A stretch of DNA of 64,000 nt from Hydrogenophilales bacterium (GTDB taxonomy: Bacteria; Pseudomonadota; Gammaproteobacteria; Burkholderiales; Thiobacillaceae): the NCBI GenBank assembly GCA_016195805.1, contig JACPYT010000003.1, positions 215,791 through 279,790 of the forward strand. The letters are read 5' to 3'. Each line of letters starts with the position of its first letter. Positions within the stretch are counted from its first letter, which is position 1. A model generated the notes under the pieces. The model searched no databases. It had not been told where the DNA came from and saw only the letters and a list, made by a program, of their open reading frames with translations. The position numbers and the translations under genes were made by a program. Shown one piece after another: positions 26,846 through 37,166 of the stretch.

Positions 26846-29800
26846 ATGAGCCGCCCCAACAATCCGTCCTCCCGGAACGACTCCAGGCCGCTGCGTGGCC
26901 TTTTTTATGCCTTGATCGGATTCTTCGTGCTGGCCTATTTCTTGGCCATCGCCCGGCACTGGATTGACGTGAAACAGGATGCCGAAACGCAATTGCGTTA
27001 TTTCAACGGCATCCTGGTGCAGAACACGCGCACCACATTGAAGAACTACGAACTGGTCCTGCAGGGCCTGGGCAGCGAACTGGTTGCGGAGGGTGCGTTG
27101 CAGTCGCCGGCACGCGGGCGCGAACTCATCGAACGGATGAAGTCGATCGATCCCGGCATGGCAGGATTGGGACTGGCAAGACCCGATGGACAACTCGTCC
27201 TGGTCAGCGGCATCCGGGACGGCCAGCCTTTACCCAATCTGCTGAGCCAACCCGAAACCCGCGACAGCTTCCGCGCCAGCATCACCTCCGGCCATCTTGA
27301 GCTCGGCAGGCCGTATTACATGAAGGCGCTGAAACTTTGGGTGAACCCCGTACGCGTACCCATCCTTGATCCACAGGGCCGCACCGTGGCGGTCATGACG
27401 GCGGGGTATTCCCTCAATGGCGGCACCACCTTGGCGGCTCACGTCGCGCTGCCACCGGAAATCCAGATGGCGCTGCTGCGCGACGACAATTACCTCCAGT
27501 ATTTCCATCCGCTGCCAGCGGGTCCGGAACCGACCATCGTACACAATACGTATGGCCAGCCGATTCACCCCGGAACCATCCAACAGCTTGCTGCGGTCAG
27601 GCAGGGACGCGGGGCCATGACGATCGACCTGCCGCGCGACCGGGGGCTTCATTATGCGGTCTATGAGCGCATTGACGAGTATGGGCTGCTGGCGGCGTCT
27701 CTCATTCCCCGGCGCTCTATCGTGCATACCTGGTTGCAAGGGCTGCTGTTGCCCAGCCTGCTGCTATGTGCCTTCCTGTTTGGCGGCCTGTGGGTCTATC
27801 GGCGTTCACTGGCACGCCAGATCAAATCCGATGCGGCGGTCGCCCACCTTTCTGCCTGGCAACAGGCCATTCTGGATGGTGTCGACTACAGCATCATCTC
27901 CACCAACACCGCCGGTATTATCGTCAGCTTCAACTCAGCGGCCCAGCGCATGCTCGGCTATACCGCGGAAGAAGTGATCGGTGAACGCACCCCGGCCCTC
28001 TTCCACGACGAGGACGAGGTGCGTCAACACGCGATCGAACTCGGCGAGGAACTGGGCGAACCCATCCAGCCTGGCTTCGACGTCTTCGTCGCCAAAGCCA
28101 GGCGCGGCCAATCCGAGGAACGCGAGTGGACTTACCTGCGTAAGGATGGCAGCCGTTTCCCGGTCCGGCTGTCGGTCACCCCGTTGCTCGGTCCGGATGG
28201 CAGGATCGAGGGGTTCATCGGGATCGCCGCCGACCTGTCCGCGCACAAACAGGCCCAGGCCAATCTGCGCGACAGCCAGGCGCGCTATCGCACCCTGTTC
28301 GAACGTGCAGGCGACAGCATCTTCCTGATGAAGGGCGAGCAATTCGTGGATTGCAACCCGGCAACACTGGAGATGTTCGGCTGCACGCGCGATCAGATTG
28401 TCGGCGCCACGCCTTATCGATACTCCCCCGAGTACCAGCCGGATGGCCGCCCGTCCAAGGCCAAGGCGCTAGAAAGAATCGCGGCCGCCTTCGATGGCGA
28501 GACCCAGTTCTTCGAGTGGCGCCATCAACGCCACGATGGCACGCCCTTCGACGCGGAAGTGACGCTAAACATGGTGATGATCGGGGACGAGGCCCACATC
28601 CTTGCCACCGTTCGCGACATCAGCCAACGTAAAAAAGCCGAGGCAGAACTGCTGCAATCCCGCCAGGCCCTGATCGAGCGCAACGAGAACCTGCGCCTCA
28701 TCAACCAGCTGGCCAACCGGCTGCACGCCTCGCTTGCACTGGACGACATCCTGAAAGAAACCATGGATGCCCTGCTCGGCCTGAGTCATGCGCCGAATAT
28801 TGCAATCTACCTGCTGGATCCGGACGCAGCCCGCCTGAACCTGGTGGCCAATCGCGGGTTCAAGGCGGGATTGCCTCAACTGGGCGCCAACCTTCCCGTG
28901 GAGGGCAGCCTGAGCGGCCTGGCGCTGACCAGCAGACATTTGCTGGTCAGCAATGACTTTGCCCATGACATGCGCCTGTACCCCGAGGTAAGGGAGGGCC
29001 TGGTGGCTGCGGGCTTGCATTCGGGCGTCGTCATTCCGATGATCTATCACGAGCGCCCGCTGGGCAGCATCAATCTGATCTACGGCGAACACAGGGTGTT
29101 CAGCGAGGTGGAACTGGAAACGCTCAGTGCTTTCAGCAATACGGTTGCCCTGGCAATCGCCAATGCGCGCCATATCGTCAGCCTGGCATTCCAGGCCAAG
29201 CACGACAGTCTCACCGCCCTGCCCAACCGTTCCGTCCTGCACGAGGAATTTGCAGATCGTGTCGGACGAACCCCGGACGGAAAGGTCGCGCTCCTGCTGC
29301 TGGATCTGGACCGTTTCAAGGAAATCAACGACACCCTCGGCCACCATGTGGGCGATCACCTGCTGACCCACATCGGCCCGCGTCTGCAGGAAGCGCTCAC
29401 GGAATACGACGCGCTGATCTGCCGCCTGGGGGGCGACGAATTCTCCGTATTGCTGACCGGCCTGGCCGACCAGGCCGATGCTGTTGCATTGGCAAGACGC
29501 ATGATCGAGGTACTGCGCCGGCCTTTCATGGTGGAAGGCATGGCCTTGCAACTAGGGGTGAGCGTAGGCGTGGCGTATTACCCGGAGCATGGCGGTACCA
29601 GCCATGCTTTGCTGCGGGCAGCGGATGTGGCGATGTACCGGGCGAAGAAACTGACGACGGGCGTCGTGGTCTACGATCGCGGATTCGACGACTACAGCCC
29701 GGACCGTCTCGCACTCGCCAGCGAACTGGTTCAGGCGCTCCGCAATGGCGAACTGATCCTGCATTACCAGCCCAAGCTGGACATCGCCAGCGGGCAGGTC

Positions 29801-30466
29801 ACGGGATTCGAGGCCTTGGTACGCTGGCAGAATCCCCGACTGGGCATCCTGTACCCGGACACTTTCCTCCACCTGGTGGAAATGAACGAAGTCATTCATC
29901 CCTTTACGCGCGCCGTCATGGATATCGCGCTGGCAGACAAGCGCCAGCTGCATGACCTCGGATACACGCAGCCGGTGGCGATCAATCTTTCCGTACGCAA
30001 TCTGGTGGATGCCCACTGCGTATCCCGGCTCGCGGATGCCATCGCCAAGCACGGCATTCCCCAGCAAGAGGTTGAGCTGGAGTTGACCGAGACCGCCCTG
30101 ATGTACGATCCGGACAGTGCAGTCGTCCTGTTGCAGGAGATCACGGCCATGGGGGTGAACATCGCGATCGACGATTTCGGCACCGGCTATTCCTCCCTGG
30201 CCTACCTGCGGCGTCTCCCTCTCAAAGCCCTGAAGATCGACCGTTCATTCGTCATGGGCATGAACGACAATGCCCAGGACGCGATCATCGTGCGCTCCAC
30301 GGTCGCCCTTGCCCACAGCCTGGGGCTCAGCGTCATCGCCGAGGGCGTGGAAAACGCCGAGACCCTGGCCCTCCTGGCAGGCATGGGTTGCGAACAGGCC
30401 CAGGGCTACCACCTCAGCCGGCCGCTGCCCTTGAACAAGCTGATCGACTGGCTGCAGACGCACTGA
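26846..30466 (+). CDS. Sensor protein with PAS-PAS-GAF-GGDEF-EAL domains
   Basis: 1206-residue inner-membrane protein that both makes and breaks c-di-GMP. A helix at about 18-36 and another at 298-320 enclose a periplasmic sensor region; then two PAS domains (about 335-470 and 475-600), GAF (615-780), GGDEF (782-942) and EAL (965-1204). The GGDEF motif is intact but the upstream inhibitory RxxD site is absent. EAL motifs [28 protein letters not shown] and KIDRSF are complete. The ATG at 26846 gives a plausible cytoplasmic start; the frame opens 56 codons earlier. The 251 bp upstream hold nothing I can identify. Confidence 0.9.
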   Translation: MSRPNNPSSRNDSRPLRGLFYALIGFFVLAYFLAIARHWIDVKQDAETQLRYFNGILVQNTRTTLKNYELVLQGLGSELVAEGALQSPARGRELIERMKSIDPGMAGLGLARPDGQLVLVSGIRDGQPLPNLLSQPETRDSFRASITSGHLELGRPYYMKALKLWVNPVRVPILDPQGRTVAVMTAGYSLNGGTTLAAHVALPPEIQMALLRDDNYLQYFHPLPAGPEPTIVHNTYGQPIHPGTIQQLAAVRQGRGAMTIDLPRDRGLHYAVYERIDEYGLLAASLIPRRSIVHTWLQGLLLPSLLLCAFLFGGLWVYRRSLARQIKSDAAVAHLSAWQQAILDGVDYSIISTNTAGIIVSFNSAAQRMLGYTAEEVIGERTPALFHDEDEVRQHAIELGEELGEPIQPGFDVFVAKARRGQSEEREWTYLRKDGSRFPVRLSVTPLLGPDGRIEGFIGIAADLSAHKQAQANLRDSQARYRTLFERAGDSIFLMKGEQFVDCNPATLEMFGCTRDQIVGATPYRYSPEYQPDGRPSKAKALERIAAAFDGETQFFEWRHQRHDGTPFDAEVTLNMVMIGDEAHILATVRDISQRKKAEAELLQSRQALIERNENLRLINQLANRLHASLALDDILKETMDALLGLSHAPNIAIYLLDPDAARLNLVANRGFKAGLPQLGANLPVEGSLSGLALTSRHLLVSNDFAHDMRLYPEVREGLVAAGLHSGVVIPMIYHERPLGSINLIYGEHRVFSEVELETLSAFSNTVALAIANARHIVSLAFQAKHDSLTALPNRSVLHEEFADRVGRTPDGKVALLLLDLDRFKEINDTLGHHVGDHLLTHIGPRLQEALTEYDALICRLGGDEFSVLLTGLADQADAVALARRMIEVLRRPFMVEGMALQLGVSVGVAYYPEHGGTSHALLRAADVAMYRAKKLTTGVVVYDRGFDDYSPDRLALASELVQALRNGELILHYQPKLDIASGQVTGFEALVRWQNPRLGILYPDTFLHLVEMNEVIHPFTRAVMDIALADKRQLHDLGYTQPVAINLSVRNLVDAHCVSRLADAIAKHGIPQQEVELELTETALMYDPDSAVVLLQEITAMGVNIAIDDFGTGYSSLAYLRRLPLKALKIDRSFVMGMNDNAQDAIIVRSTVALAHSLGLSVIAEGVENAETLALLAGMGCEQAQGYHLSRPLPLNKLIDWLQTH

Positions 30467-30487
30467 GGCACTGAGGCACTGAGGCAC
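30461..30487 (+). repeat. 8-bp unit repeated three times over a stop codon
   Basis: CACTGAGG is repeated three times in tandem plus CAC, beginning inside the last codons of the GGDEF-EAL gene; the first unit contains its TGA stop. It looks like replication slippage. Confidence 0.8.
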
Positions 30488-30565
30488 AACAGAAACCCGA
30501 TTGGCTGGGGGTATCCGGGCGCCGGCAGGCATTGCCGAGACCGGCCGCGGGAAAAGGGAACAGCT

Positions 30566-31573
30566 TCAGAAGAGCTCGATCGAACCGCTTTGATGTGTCT
30601 CCGGCGCGAGCTTGCCGCTACACACCAGCGCGCGGTAGTCGCAGACTTGGTTGCGGCCGTTCTCCTTGGCGTAATACAGCGCCTTGTCGGCTTCCTCGAA
30701 TACGTAGGGCGGCAGCTTCTGGTCGCCGATCGCCGTGTAGCCGATGCTCGCCGTCACCTGTCCAACCTGCGGAAAGCAATGGTTCTGCACCTTGATGCGG
30801 ATGCGGTCGAGGATGGCCACGATGGTCTCGGGTGAAACATCCTTGATCAACACGACGAATTCCTCGCCGCCGTAGCGAAACACCCAGTCCACATCGCGCA
30901 GGGCGTTGCGCATCAGACCGGCGAACACGAGCAGCACCTCGTCGCCGATCAGATGGCCATGGCTATCGTTGATGCGCTTGAAATGATCGAGATCGATCAC
31001 GGCCAGGTAATCGGCCGTGCCCTGATCGCGCTTGCGGTTGCGTCCATTGAGCCGGCCGGTGAGCAGTTCGCCCAGTTTCTGCTCCAGCTTCTTGCGGTTG
31101 TACAGCCCGGTCAGCGTGTCGCGTTCGCTGTCGAACAGCATTTTCGCGTAGTTGGCGTAAATCTTGAGCATCCCCTGGGCGATGCGCAGGTCGGCTTGAA
31201 CCCATTCGGGTTGCCTGAGCACGATCGCCTTGCGCCGCTCTTCCAGCAGGCCCAGGCTGCTGATGAGATAGCTCTGACCGTCCTGAACCAGCTGTCTGGC
31301 CGGCGCATCGGCACTCAGGCTGGCCGCCTCCGCCATCAGGGCATCGGTCACGGGGAACATGGGCTTCGGCAGGGGACAGGCCGCGTCTTGGAGCCACTGG
31401 TCGCGCTGCGGGCCCGGCACCAGACAGACCATGGCCGTCTGCACGCCCGGCAGCATCTCCTGGATCGACGCCTGCAGACTGCGCAGCAGGGTCAGCTCGT
31501 CCCGCTGCTCGGTCAGATGCACCACGGACTCGATCACTTCATGGGCGATTTCGGACTGTCTGGACGGCTGCAT
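30566..31573 (-). CDS. Diguanylate cyclase with GAF-like N-terminus
   Basis: 335-residue cytosolic protein. The N-terminal 170 residues resemble a GAF sensor (LLRSLQASIQEMLPGVQTAMVCLV); the C-terminal GGDEF domain is complete with YGGEEFVVL, and an RDVD inhibitory site lies five residues before it, so product inhibition is expected. The ATG at 31573 is chosen because the open sequence further upstream looks non-coding. It converges on the GGDEF-EAL gene, so two c-di-GMP enzymes sit tail to tail. Confidence 0.85.
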   Translation of the reverse strand: MQPSRQSEIAHEVIESVVHLTEQRDELTLLRSLQASIQEMLPGVQTAMVCLVPGPQRDQWLQDAACPLPKPMFPVTDALMAEAASLSADAPARQLVQDGQSYLISSLGLLEERRKAIVLRQPEWVQADLRIAQGMLKIYANYAKMLFDSERDTLTGLYNRKKLEQKLGELLTGRLNGRNRKRDQGTADYLAVIDLDHFKRINDSHGHLIGDEVLLVFAGLMRNALRDVDWVFRYGGEEFVVLIKDVSPETIVAILDRIRIKVQNHCFPQVGQVTASIGYTAIGDQKLPPYVFEEADKALYYAKENGRNQVCDYRALVCSGKLAPETHQSGSIELF

Positions 31574-31713
31574 GGCGACGGACAACGAGACCCCGGAAAA
31601 AACAGGTTCAACGATTTTACGCCTTCGCGCCGCATAAAAGGCGGGTTCACGCGGACAGCTCATTGCCTGCGGCCCATTTCGTGCCGTTTCCCCCCGGCCA
31701 GGGCAACAATCGC

Positions 31714-32193
31714 TTATCCCGCTGCGCTCGCAGTCGTCTCGGCAATCCGCCGGATCGTTGCCACAAACCCCGGATCTTCTCCATGCAGCAACGGCGGCAA
31801 GGCGGCGCGGAAATCCTGGCGCGCGCACCATTCATGCATGTAGTCCTCCCACGACTGCCACAGCCGCGCCTGCTGGCGGCTCATCCTTTCTTCGTAGACC
31901 AGCACATAGGCGCGCTCGAACAGGCTGACCAGGATGGCGAACAGGGCGTGCTTGCGTTCCCGCTGCTCTTCGCTGAGTTCGCCTTTTACGGCGGGCGACA
32001 GCAGATGCAGGTCGGCGTTGTCGATGACCAGCCGCATGAAATCGGCATACTCGTCGGACAGCCGCAGGAAGATTTCCTCCTCGTCGGCCTGCCGGTCGCG
32101 GCGGCGATCGTAGACGTACACGCCGATGGCGAACGGCAGGCCGACGATGGTGACGAGATAGCTGGCCGCTTCCAGCCATTCGAGTCCGCTCAT
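31714..32193 (-). CDS. Hypothetical protein with one membrane helix
   Basis: 159-residue protein I do not recognise by name. One N-terminal helix (residues 5-24, ASYLVTIVGLPFAIGVYVY) is followed by a charged helical domain, resembling small DUF4760-like proteins. It starts 13 bp after trmL in the same direction, so it is probably co-transcribed. No catalytic motif is visible. Confidence 0.65.
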   Translation of the reverse strand: MSGLEWLEAASYLVTIVGLPFAIGVYVYDRRRDRQADEEEIFLRLSDEYADFMRLVIDNADLHLLSPAVKGELSEEQRERKHALFAILVSLFERAYVLVYEERMSRQQARLWQSWEDYMHEWCARQDFRAALPPLLHGEDPGFVATIRRIAETTASAAG

Positions 32194-32206
32194 GCCCGCT
32201 CCCTCA

Positions 32207-32671
32207 TTAGGCGCCTCCGGCAAAACCGTTCTGCCGCCACGCCTCGAACACGACCACGCTGACCGCATTGGACAGATTCATGCTGCGCGAACCGGGCAAC
32301 ATCGGCAAGCGCAGACGATGGTCAACGTCGAACTGCGTCAGGATGTCGGGTGGCAGGCCGCGCGACTCGGGGCCGAACAGCAGCACGTCGCCGGCCCGAA
32401 AGGCGATATCGGCATAGCGGGCGCTCCCCTTGGTGGTGAGCGCAAACCAGCGCCTGCCGGGCAAGGCCGCCTGCACCGCTTCCCAGTCCGCATGCACGGT
32501 CACGCAGGCCATGTCGTGGTAATCCAGCCCGGCGCGCGCCACCTGCTTGTCGGACAGGTCGAAGCCCAGCGGCTCGACCAGATGCAGGCGGCATCCGGTG
32601 TTGGCCGCGAGGCGGATGAGGTTGCCGGTGTTGGGCGGGATCTCGGGCTGAAACAAAACGATGTCAAACAT
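32207..32671 (-). CDS. trmL: tRNA (cytidine(34)-2'-O)-methyltransferase TrmL
   Basis: 154-residue SPOUT enzyme that methylates the ribose of the wobble base in leucine tRNAs. The trefoil-knot motifs are intact: PEIPPNTGNLIRLAANTG at the start, LLFGPESRGLP, and LPMLPGSRSMNLSNAVSVVVFEAWRQ at the end. Normal length for the family. Divergent from gshA across 43 bp. Confidence 0.93.
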   Translation of the reverse strand: MFDIVLFQPEIPPNTGNLIRLAANTGCRLHLVEPLGFDLSDKQVARAGLDYHDMACVTVHADWEAVQAALPGRRWFALTTKGSARYADIAFRAGDVLLFGPESRGLPPDILTQFDVDHRLRLPMLPGSRSMNLSNAVSVVVFEAWRQNGFAGGA

Positions 32672-32714
32672 CCGGCTTGGCCTAAAATAAAACCTTCTTT
32701 GAAAGCCCTATTCT

Positions 32715-34010
32715 ATGGTCCCTTACCTCACCACCGCACTTACCGGCCCGCTGCTGGAACTGGAAAAGCGCCTGCTCGATGCCCAGCCGACCATCGAGCA
32801 CTGGTTTCGCCAGCAATGGAAGGAGCAGTCGGCACCGTTCTACACCTCGGTCGATATCCGCAACGCGGGCTTCAAGCTGGCGCCGGTCGACACCAACCTG
32901 TTTCCGGGCGGCTTCAACAATCTCAACCCGTCGTTCATGTCGCTGTCGATCCACGCGGCGATGGGCGCGGTGGAAAAGATCTGCCCCGACGCACAACGTT
33001 TATTGCTGATCCCCGAGAACCACACGCGCAACACCTTCTACCTGCAGAACGTCGCGGTGCTGGCGCACATCCTGCGCCAGACCGGCCTCATCGTGCGCAT
33101 CGGCACGCTGATTCCCGAGATCACCCAGCCGACCACGCTGGAACTGCCCGCCGGCGGCCGCCTCACGCTGGAGCCGCTGATCCGCAAGGGTGACCGGATC
33201 GGGCTGGAAGGCTTCGACCCCTGTGCGGTGCTGCTCAACAACGATCTCTCGGCGGGCGTGCCGGATATTCTGAAAGGCATTGAGCAGACCATCATGCCGC
33301 CGCTGCACGCCGGCTGGGCGACGCGCCGCAAGTCGCGCCACTTCGCCGCCTACCAAAACGTCGCCATCGAATTCGCGCGGCTGGTCGGCATCGACCCCTG
33401 GCTGATCGATCCCTATTTCAACCACTGCGGCCGGATCGACTTCCAGGCACGCCAGGGCGAGGACTGCCTGGCCGAGAAAGTCAGCGATATGCTGGCCAAG
33501 ATCCGCGTCAAGTATGACGAATACGGCATCGACCAACCGCCCTTCGTCATCGTCAAGGCCGACGCCGGCACCTACGGCATGGGCATCATGACGGTGAAAT
33601 CGCCCGACGACGTGCGCGAACTCAATCGCAAGCAGCGCAACAAGATGGCCGTGATCAAGGAAGGCATGGAGGTCACCGAGGTGCTGATCCAGGAAGGCGT
33701 CTACACCTTCGAGAGCATCAACGACGCGGTCGCCGAACCGGTGGTCTACATGCTCGACCACTTCGTCGTCGGCGGCTTCTACCGCGTGCACACCGGGCGC
33801 GGATCGGACGAGAACCTCAACAGCCCCGGCATGCATTTCGTGCCGCTGGCGTTCGACGAGACCTGCCTGACGCCCGATCGCAGCGCCAACCCGGACGCCA
33901 CGCCCAACCGCTTCTATGCCTACGGGGTGATCGCGCGGCTGGCGATGCTGGCCGCCAGCATCGAGCTCGACGAGGTGCTCAACGAGACCGAGAACGCGGT
34001 TGCCGCATGA
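32715..34010 (+). CDS. gshA: Glutamate-cysteine ligase, Acidithiobacillus type
   Basis: 431-residue enzyme for the first step of glutathione synthesis. It does not resemble the E. coli GshA; motifs such as DIRNAGFKLAPVDTNLFPGGFNNL, LIPENHTRNTFYL and KADAGTYGMGIMTV match the separate family first described in Acidithiobacillus ferrooxidans and common in betaproteobacteria. Its stop overlaps the gshB start as ATGA, so the two steps of glutathione synthesis are translationally coupled. Confidence 0.93.
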   Translation: MVPYLTTALTGPLLELEKRLLDAQPTIEHWFRQQWKEQSAPFYTSVDIRNAGFKLAPVDTNLFPGGFNNLNPSFMSLSIHAAMGAVEKICPDAQRLLLIPENHTRNTFYLQNVAVLAHILRQTGLIVRIGTLIPEITQPTTLELPAGGRLTLEPLIRKGDRIGLEGFDPCAVLLNNDLSAGVPDILKGIEQTIMPPLHAGWATRRKSRHFAAYQNVAIEFARLVGIDPWLIDPYFNHCGRIDFQARQGEDCLAEKVSDMLAKIRVKYDEYGIDQPPFVIVKADAGTYGMGIMTVKSPDDVRELNRKQRNKMAVIKEGMEVTEVLIQEGVYTFESINDAVAEPVVYMLDHFVVGGFYRVHTGRGSDENLNSPGMHFVPLAFDETCLTPDRSANPDATPNRFYAYGVIARLAMLAASIELDEVLNETENAVAA

Positions 34011-34963
34011 AGCTGCTGTTCGTCGTCGATCCGCTCACGGGCCTCAAATCCTACAAGGACAGTTCGGTAGCCATGATGCGCGCGGCGGTGGCGCGCGGCC
34101 ATGCCGTGTTCGCCACCGAGGCGCGCCAGCTCTATGTAAAGGACGGCATCGCCCGCGCCGCCTGCGCCGGACTCGATGTGCGCAGCGACGACGACTGGTA
34201 TCGCGAAACGCAAACGGATGACCGTGCATTGAAGGATTTCGATGCCGTGGTGATGCGCACCGACCCGCCGGTAGACACCGACTACCTGCTCGCCACCCAC
34301 CTGCTCGGCATCGCCGAAGCCAACGGCGCGCGCGTGCTGAACCGGCCGGCGAGCCTGCGCGACTTCAACGAGAAGCTGGCGATCCTCAACTTTCCGGCTT
34401 TCGTCGCCCCCACGCTGGTTTCCGCCGAGGCCGCGGACATCGGACGCTTCCTCGCCGAACACCACGACATCATCGTCAAGCCGCTCACCGAAATGGGCGG
34501 CAGCGGCATCTTCCGCCTGACGACCACCGACCTCAACCGCAACGCGATCCTGGAAACGCTGACCCGGCGCGGCCGCCGCGCCATCATGGCGCAACGCTAT
34601 CTACCCGCAATCAAGGACGGCGACAAACGGATATTGTTGATCGACGGCGACGTGGTGCCGTGGGCGCTGGCACGTATTCCCCTGGCAGGCGAGACGCGCG
34701 GCAACCTCGCCGCCGGCGGCACCGCCCGCGCGCAGCCCCTGTCGGCGCGCGACCGCGAGATCGCCGAAACGATTGCACCGTGGGCCAAGGCGCACGGCAT
34801 CTTCCTCGCCGGGCTCGACGTGATCGGCGACTGCCTCACCGAAATCAACGTCACCAGCCCCACCGGCTTCCAGGAAATCGCCGCGCAGACCGGGCACGAC
34901 GTCGCGGCGCAGTTCGTCGCCGCACTTGAGCGTACCCAGTCCGCCGAAGATTCGCCGCGATGA
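34007..34963 (+). CDS. gshB: Glutathione synthetase GshB
   Basis: 318-residue ATP-grasp enzyme joining glycine to gamma-glutamylcysteine. Family features: MKLLFVVDPLTGLKSYKDSS at the start, MRTDPPVDTDYL, the glycine-rich loop EMGGSGIFRL, MAQRYLPAIKDGDKRILLIDG, and the C-terminal DVIGDCLTEINVTSPTGFQEI. Its ends overlap gshA upstream and a GNAT gene downstream, both as ATGA. Confidence 0.95.
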   Translation: MKLLFVVDPLTGLKSYKDSSVAMMRAAVARGHAVFATEARQLYVKDGIARAACAGLDVRSDDDWYRETQTDDRALKDFDAVVMRTDPPVDTDYLLATHLLGIAEANGARVLNRPASLRDFNEKLAILNFPAFVAPTLVSAEAADIGRFLAEHHDIIVKPLTEMGGSGIFRLTTTDLNRNAILETLTRRGRRAIMAQRYLPAIKDGDKRILLIDGDVVPWALARIPLAGETRGNLAAGGTARAQPLSARDREIAETIAPWAKAHGIFLAGLDVIGDCLTEINVTSPTGFQEIAAQTGHDVAAQFVAALERTQSAEDSPR

Positions 34964-35439
34964 CCGCCGACATCGTTATTCAGAGAGCGCATGCCGACGA
35001 TGCGCCCGCGGTTGCCGTCCTGGCCGGCGAACTGCTGGCAGAGATCATGAATACGACCGGCGTCCAGGCATTCAACTTCAATCTTCAGGAAACGACTGAA
35101 AGGCTTGCCCTCTACCTGGCCGACGAGACCTATTTCGTCTTTGTCGCCCGGCCTGATGGCGGGAATCCGGTCGGATTCGTGGCGCTCAGCGAATGCCATG
35201 CTTTGTATGCCGAAGGCGCCTTCGGCACGATTCCGGAACTGTACGTTCGGCCGAACTACCGCACCCGGAAGCTGGGGAGGCAGCTTGTCAGCGAGGCCAA
35301 GGCATTCGGCGCGGCGCGGGGGTGGAAACGGCTGGAAGTCACCACTCCGCCGCTTCCGCAATTCGACCGGACCCTGGCGTTTTACGAGCGGGAAGGTTTT
35401 TCCGTTGCAGGTGGGCGCAAATTGAAAACCTTGTTGTGA
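34960..35439 (+). CDS. GNAT-family N-acetyltransferase
   Basis: 159-residue acetyltransferase with the acetyl-CoA loop in YRTRKLGRQLVSEAKAFG (about residues 103-120) and a FYEREGF motif near the C-terminus. Substrate unknown. It overlaps gshB by four bases and so is made with it, which might point to a thiol or amino-acid derivative, but that is a guess. Confidence 0.8.
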   Translation: MTADIVIQRAHADDAPAVAVLAGELLAEIMNTTGVQAFNFNLQETTERLALYLADETYFVFVARPDGGNPVGFVALSECHALYAEGAFGTIPELYVRPNYRTRKLGRQLVSEAKAFGAARGWKRLEVTTPPLPQFDRTLAFYEREGFSVAGGRKLKTLL

Positions 35440-35447
35440 GCCGCGGC

Positions 35448-36470
35448 ATGTCTGACGTTCGTACCCTTTCCATGCGCATCGCACGGTTCGGCCTGTGGCT
35501 CGCGCTCCTGCCCGTGCTGTTCGCGTGCAGCCCGCCGCCGCTGGTTCAGCAGCAGTCCTACGTATTCGGAACCCTGGTCGAAGTCAGCGTCTACGGTGCG
35601 CCGGAGGCCCAGGCCCGGCAGGCGATCGCCGCGGTGCTGGCGCGCTTCGACGAACTTCACCACCGGCTGCACGCCTGGCAGCCAAGCGAGTTGTCGCGGC
35701 TCAACGCTGCGCTGGCCAAAGGGGAACGCACCCCGGCCAGCCCCGAACTCGCGGCCATGTTGCGCGATGCGCAAACGCTTTCGGCTGCGTCAAACGACCT
35801 GTTCAACCCCGCCATCGGCGGGCTGATCGCGTTGTGGGGCTTCCATGCCGACACCCCGCAGGGGAAGGTGCCGGATGCCGCCGCCATCGTGCACTGGGTG
35901 AAGGCGGCCCCGCGCATGCGCGATCTGCATATCGAGAACGGCATGATATGGAGCGACAACCCGGCCGTGCAGCTGGACCTGGGCGGCTACGCCAAGGGGC
36001 GCGCGCTCGACGACGCGGTGGCCATCCTGAAAGCGCACGGCATCGCAAACGCGCTGGTCAACATCGGCGGCAACGTGATCGCGCTGGGCCGGCACGGCGA
36101 CCGCCCATGGCGCGTCGGTATCCAGCACCCGCGCAAGCCGGGCACCCTGGCGACGCTGGATCTGCAGGACGGCGAGGCGATCGGCACCTCGGGCGACTAC
36201 CAGCGCTACTTCGAGGCGGGCGGCCATCGCTACTGCCACCTGATCGACCCGCGCAGCGGCTGGCCCGCGTCCGGCATGCAGTCGGTGACGATCCTGGTAT
36301 CGGGCGAGCATGCCGGCACGCGCTCGGACGCCCTGTCGAAGCCCTTGTTCATCGATGGTGCCGCGCGGCTGGCGGAGCATGCCGCCCGCCTGGGCATCGC
36401 CGACTATCTCGCGGTGGACGCCGCGGGCAAAACCCACATATCGCCTGCGCTGGCGGCGCGGCTTCGCTAG
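35448..36470 (+). CDS. apbE: FAD:protein FMN transferase ApbE
   Basis: 340-residue lipoprotein-type flavin transferase that attaches FMN to Thr/Ser of periplasmic-side flavoproteins such as NqrB/C or RnfD/G. A lipobox LFAC follows an N-terminal hydrophobic stretch; LDLGGYAKGRALDDA, GNVIALG, GTSGDYQRYFE, HLIDPRSGWP and SDALSKPLF are family motifs. No target gene lies in the window. An ATG eight codons downstream (35472) would give a shorter signal peptide and is an alternative start. Confidence 0.92.
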   Translation: MSDVRTLSMRIARFGLWLALLPVLFACSPPPLVQQQSYVFGTLVEVSVYGAPEAQARQAIAAVLARFDELHHRLHAWQPSELSRLNAALAKGERTPASPELAAMLRDAQTLSAASNDLFNPAIGGLIALWGFHADTPQGKVPDAAAIVHWVKAAPRMRDLHIENGMIWSDNPAVQLDLGGYAKGRALDDAVAILKAHGIANALVNIGGNVIALGRHGDRPWRVGIQHPRKPGTLATLDLQDGEAIGTSGDYQRYFEAGGHRYCHLIDPRSGWPASGMQSVTILVSGEHAGTRSDALSKPLFIDGAARLAEHAARLGIADYLAVDAAGKTHISPALAARLR

Positions 36471-36499
36471 AATGTCGTTTTTGGCCTGACGCACCCCCC

Positions 36500-36916
36500 A
36501 TGATAGGCATCCTCATCGTCGCTCACGGCTCGCTCGCCGACAGTCTGGTCGAGTGTGCAACCCACGTGCTGGGACAAAGCCCGCGCGGCCTCGCCACGCT
36601 GGATTTCATCGGCCATGCCGACCCCGACGAGCGGCAGAAGGCTTTGCAGTCCCGACTGGCCGAACTCGACGAAGGCGACGGCATCCTGGTACTGACCGAC
36701 GTCTACGGCGCCACGCCCAGCAATACGCTGTGCCGCCTGCTCGAGCCCGCCCACATCGAGGGCGTCTCCGGCGTCAACCTGCCGATGCTGCTGAAGGCGC
36801 TGAACTACCGCGAGACGCTGGCCCTGCCGCAACTCATCGAGCGCATCGTCGAAGGCGGGCGCAACAGCATCAACCATATTTCCGAGACCATGTGCCATGC
36901 AGCAACGGGACGTTGA
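36500..36916 (+). CDS. PTS EIIA component, mannose type
   Basis: 138-residue EIIA-Man domain with the phosphorylated His9 in VAHGSLAD and the VLTDVYGATPSN loop. No EIIB, EIIC or EIID gene follows, so it is unlikely to import sugar; it is part of a regulatory phosphorelay with HPr and EI. It overlaps ptsH by 20 bp, indicating tight coupling. Confidence 0.92.
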   Translation: MIGILIVAHGSLADSLVECATHVLGQSPRGLATLDFIGHADPDERQKALQSRLAELDEGDGILVLTDVYGATPSNTLCRLLEPAHIEGVSGVNLPMLLKALNYRETLALPQLIERIVEGGRNSINHISETMCHAATGR

Positions 36917-37166
36917 AATCGTCAACAAGCTGGGGCTGCACGCGCGGCCGTCGGCCCGACTGACGCAGCTGGCATCCAGCTTCAAGAGCAATGTGCACAT
37001 GTCGCGCAACGGCCGCCGCGTCAACGCCAAGAGCATCATGGGCGTGATGATGCTGGCTGCCGCCAAGGGCAGCACCATCACGCTGGAAACCGACGGCGAC
37101 GACGAGGCGGAAGCCATCGACGCGCTGGCCAGCCTGATTTCCAGCGGCTTCGGAGAAGAACTGTGA
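36897..37166 (+). CDS. ptsH: Phosphocarrier protein HPr
   Basis: 89-residue HPr with both phosphorylation sites: catalytic His15 in KLGLHARPSA and regulatory Ser46 in NAKSIMGVMML. Ser46 implies an HPr kinase/phosphatase, usually encoded elsewhere in betaproteobacteria. It lies between the EIIA gene and ptsI, overlapping both; its stop overlaps the GTG of ptsI as GTGA. Confidence 0.95.
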   Translation: MQQRDVEIVNKLGLHARPSARLTQLASSFKSNVHMSRNGRRVNAKSIMGVMMLAAAKGSTITLETDGDDEAEAIDALASLISSGFGEEL

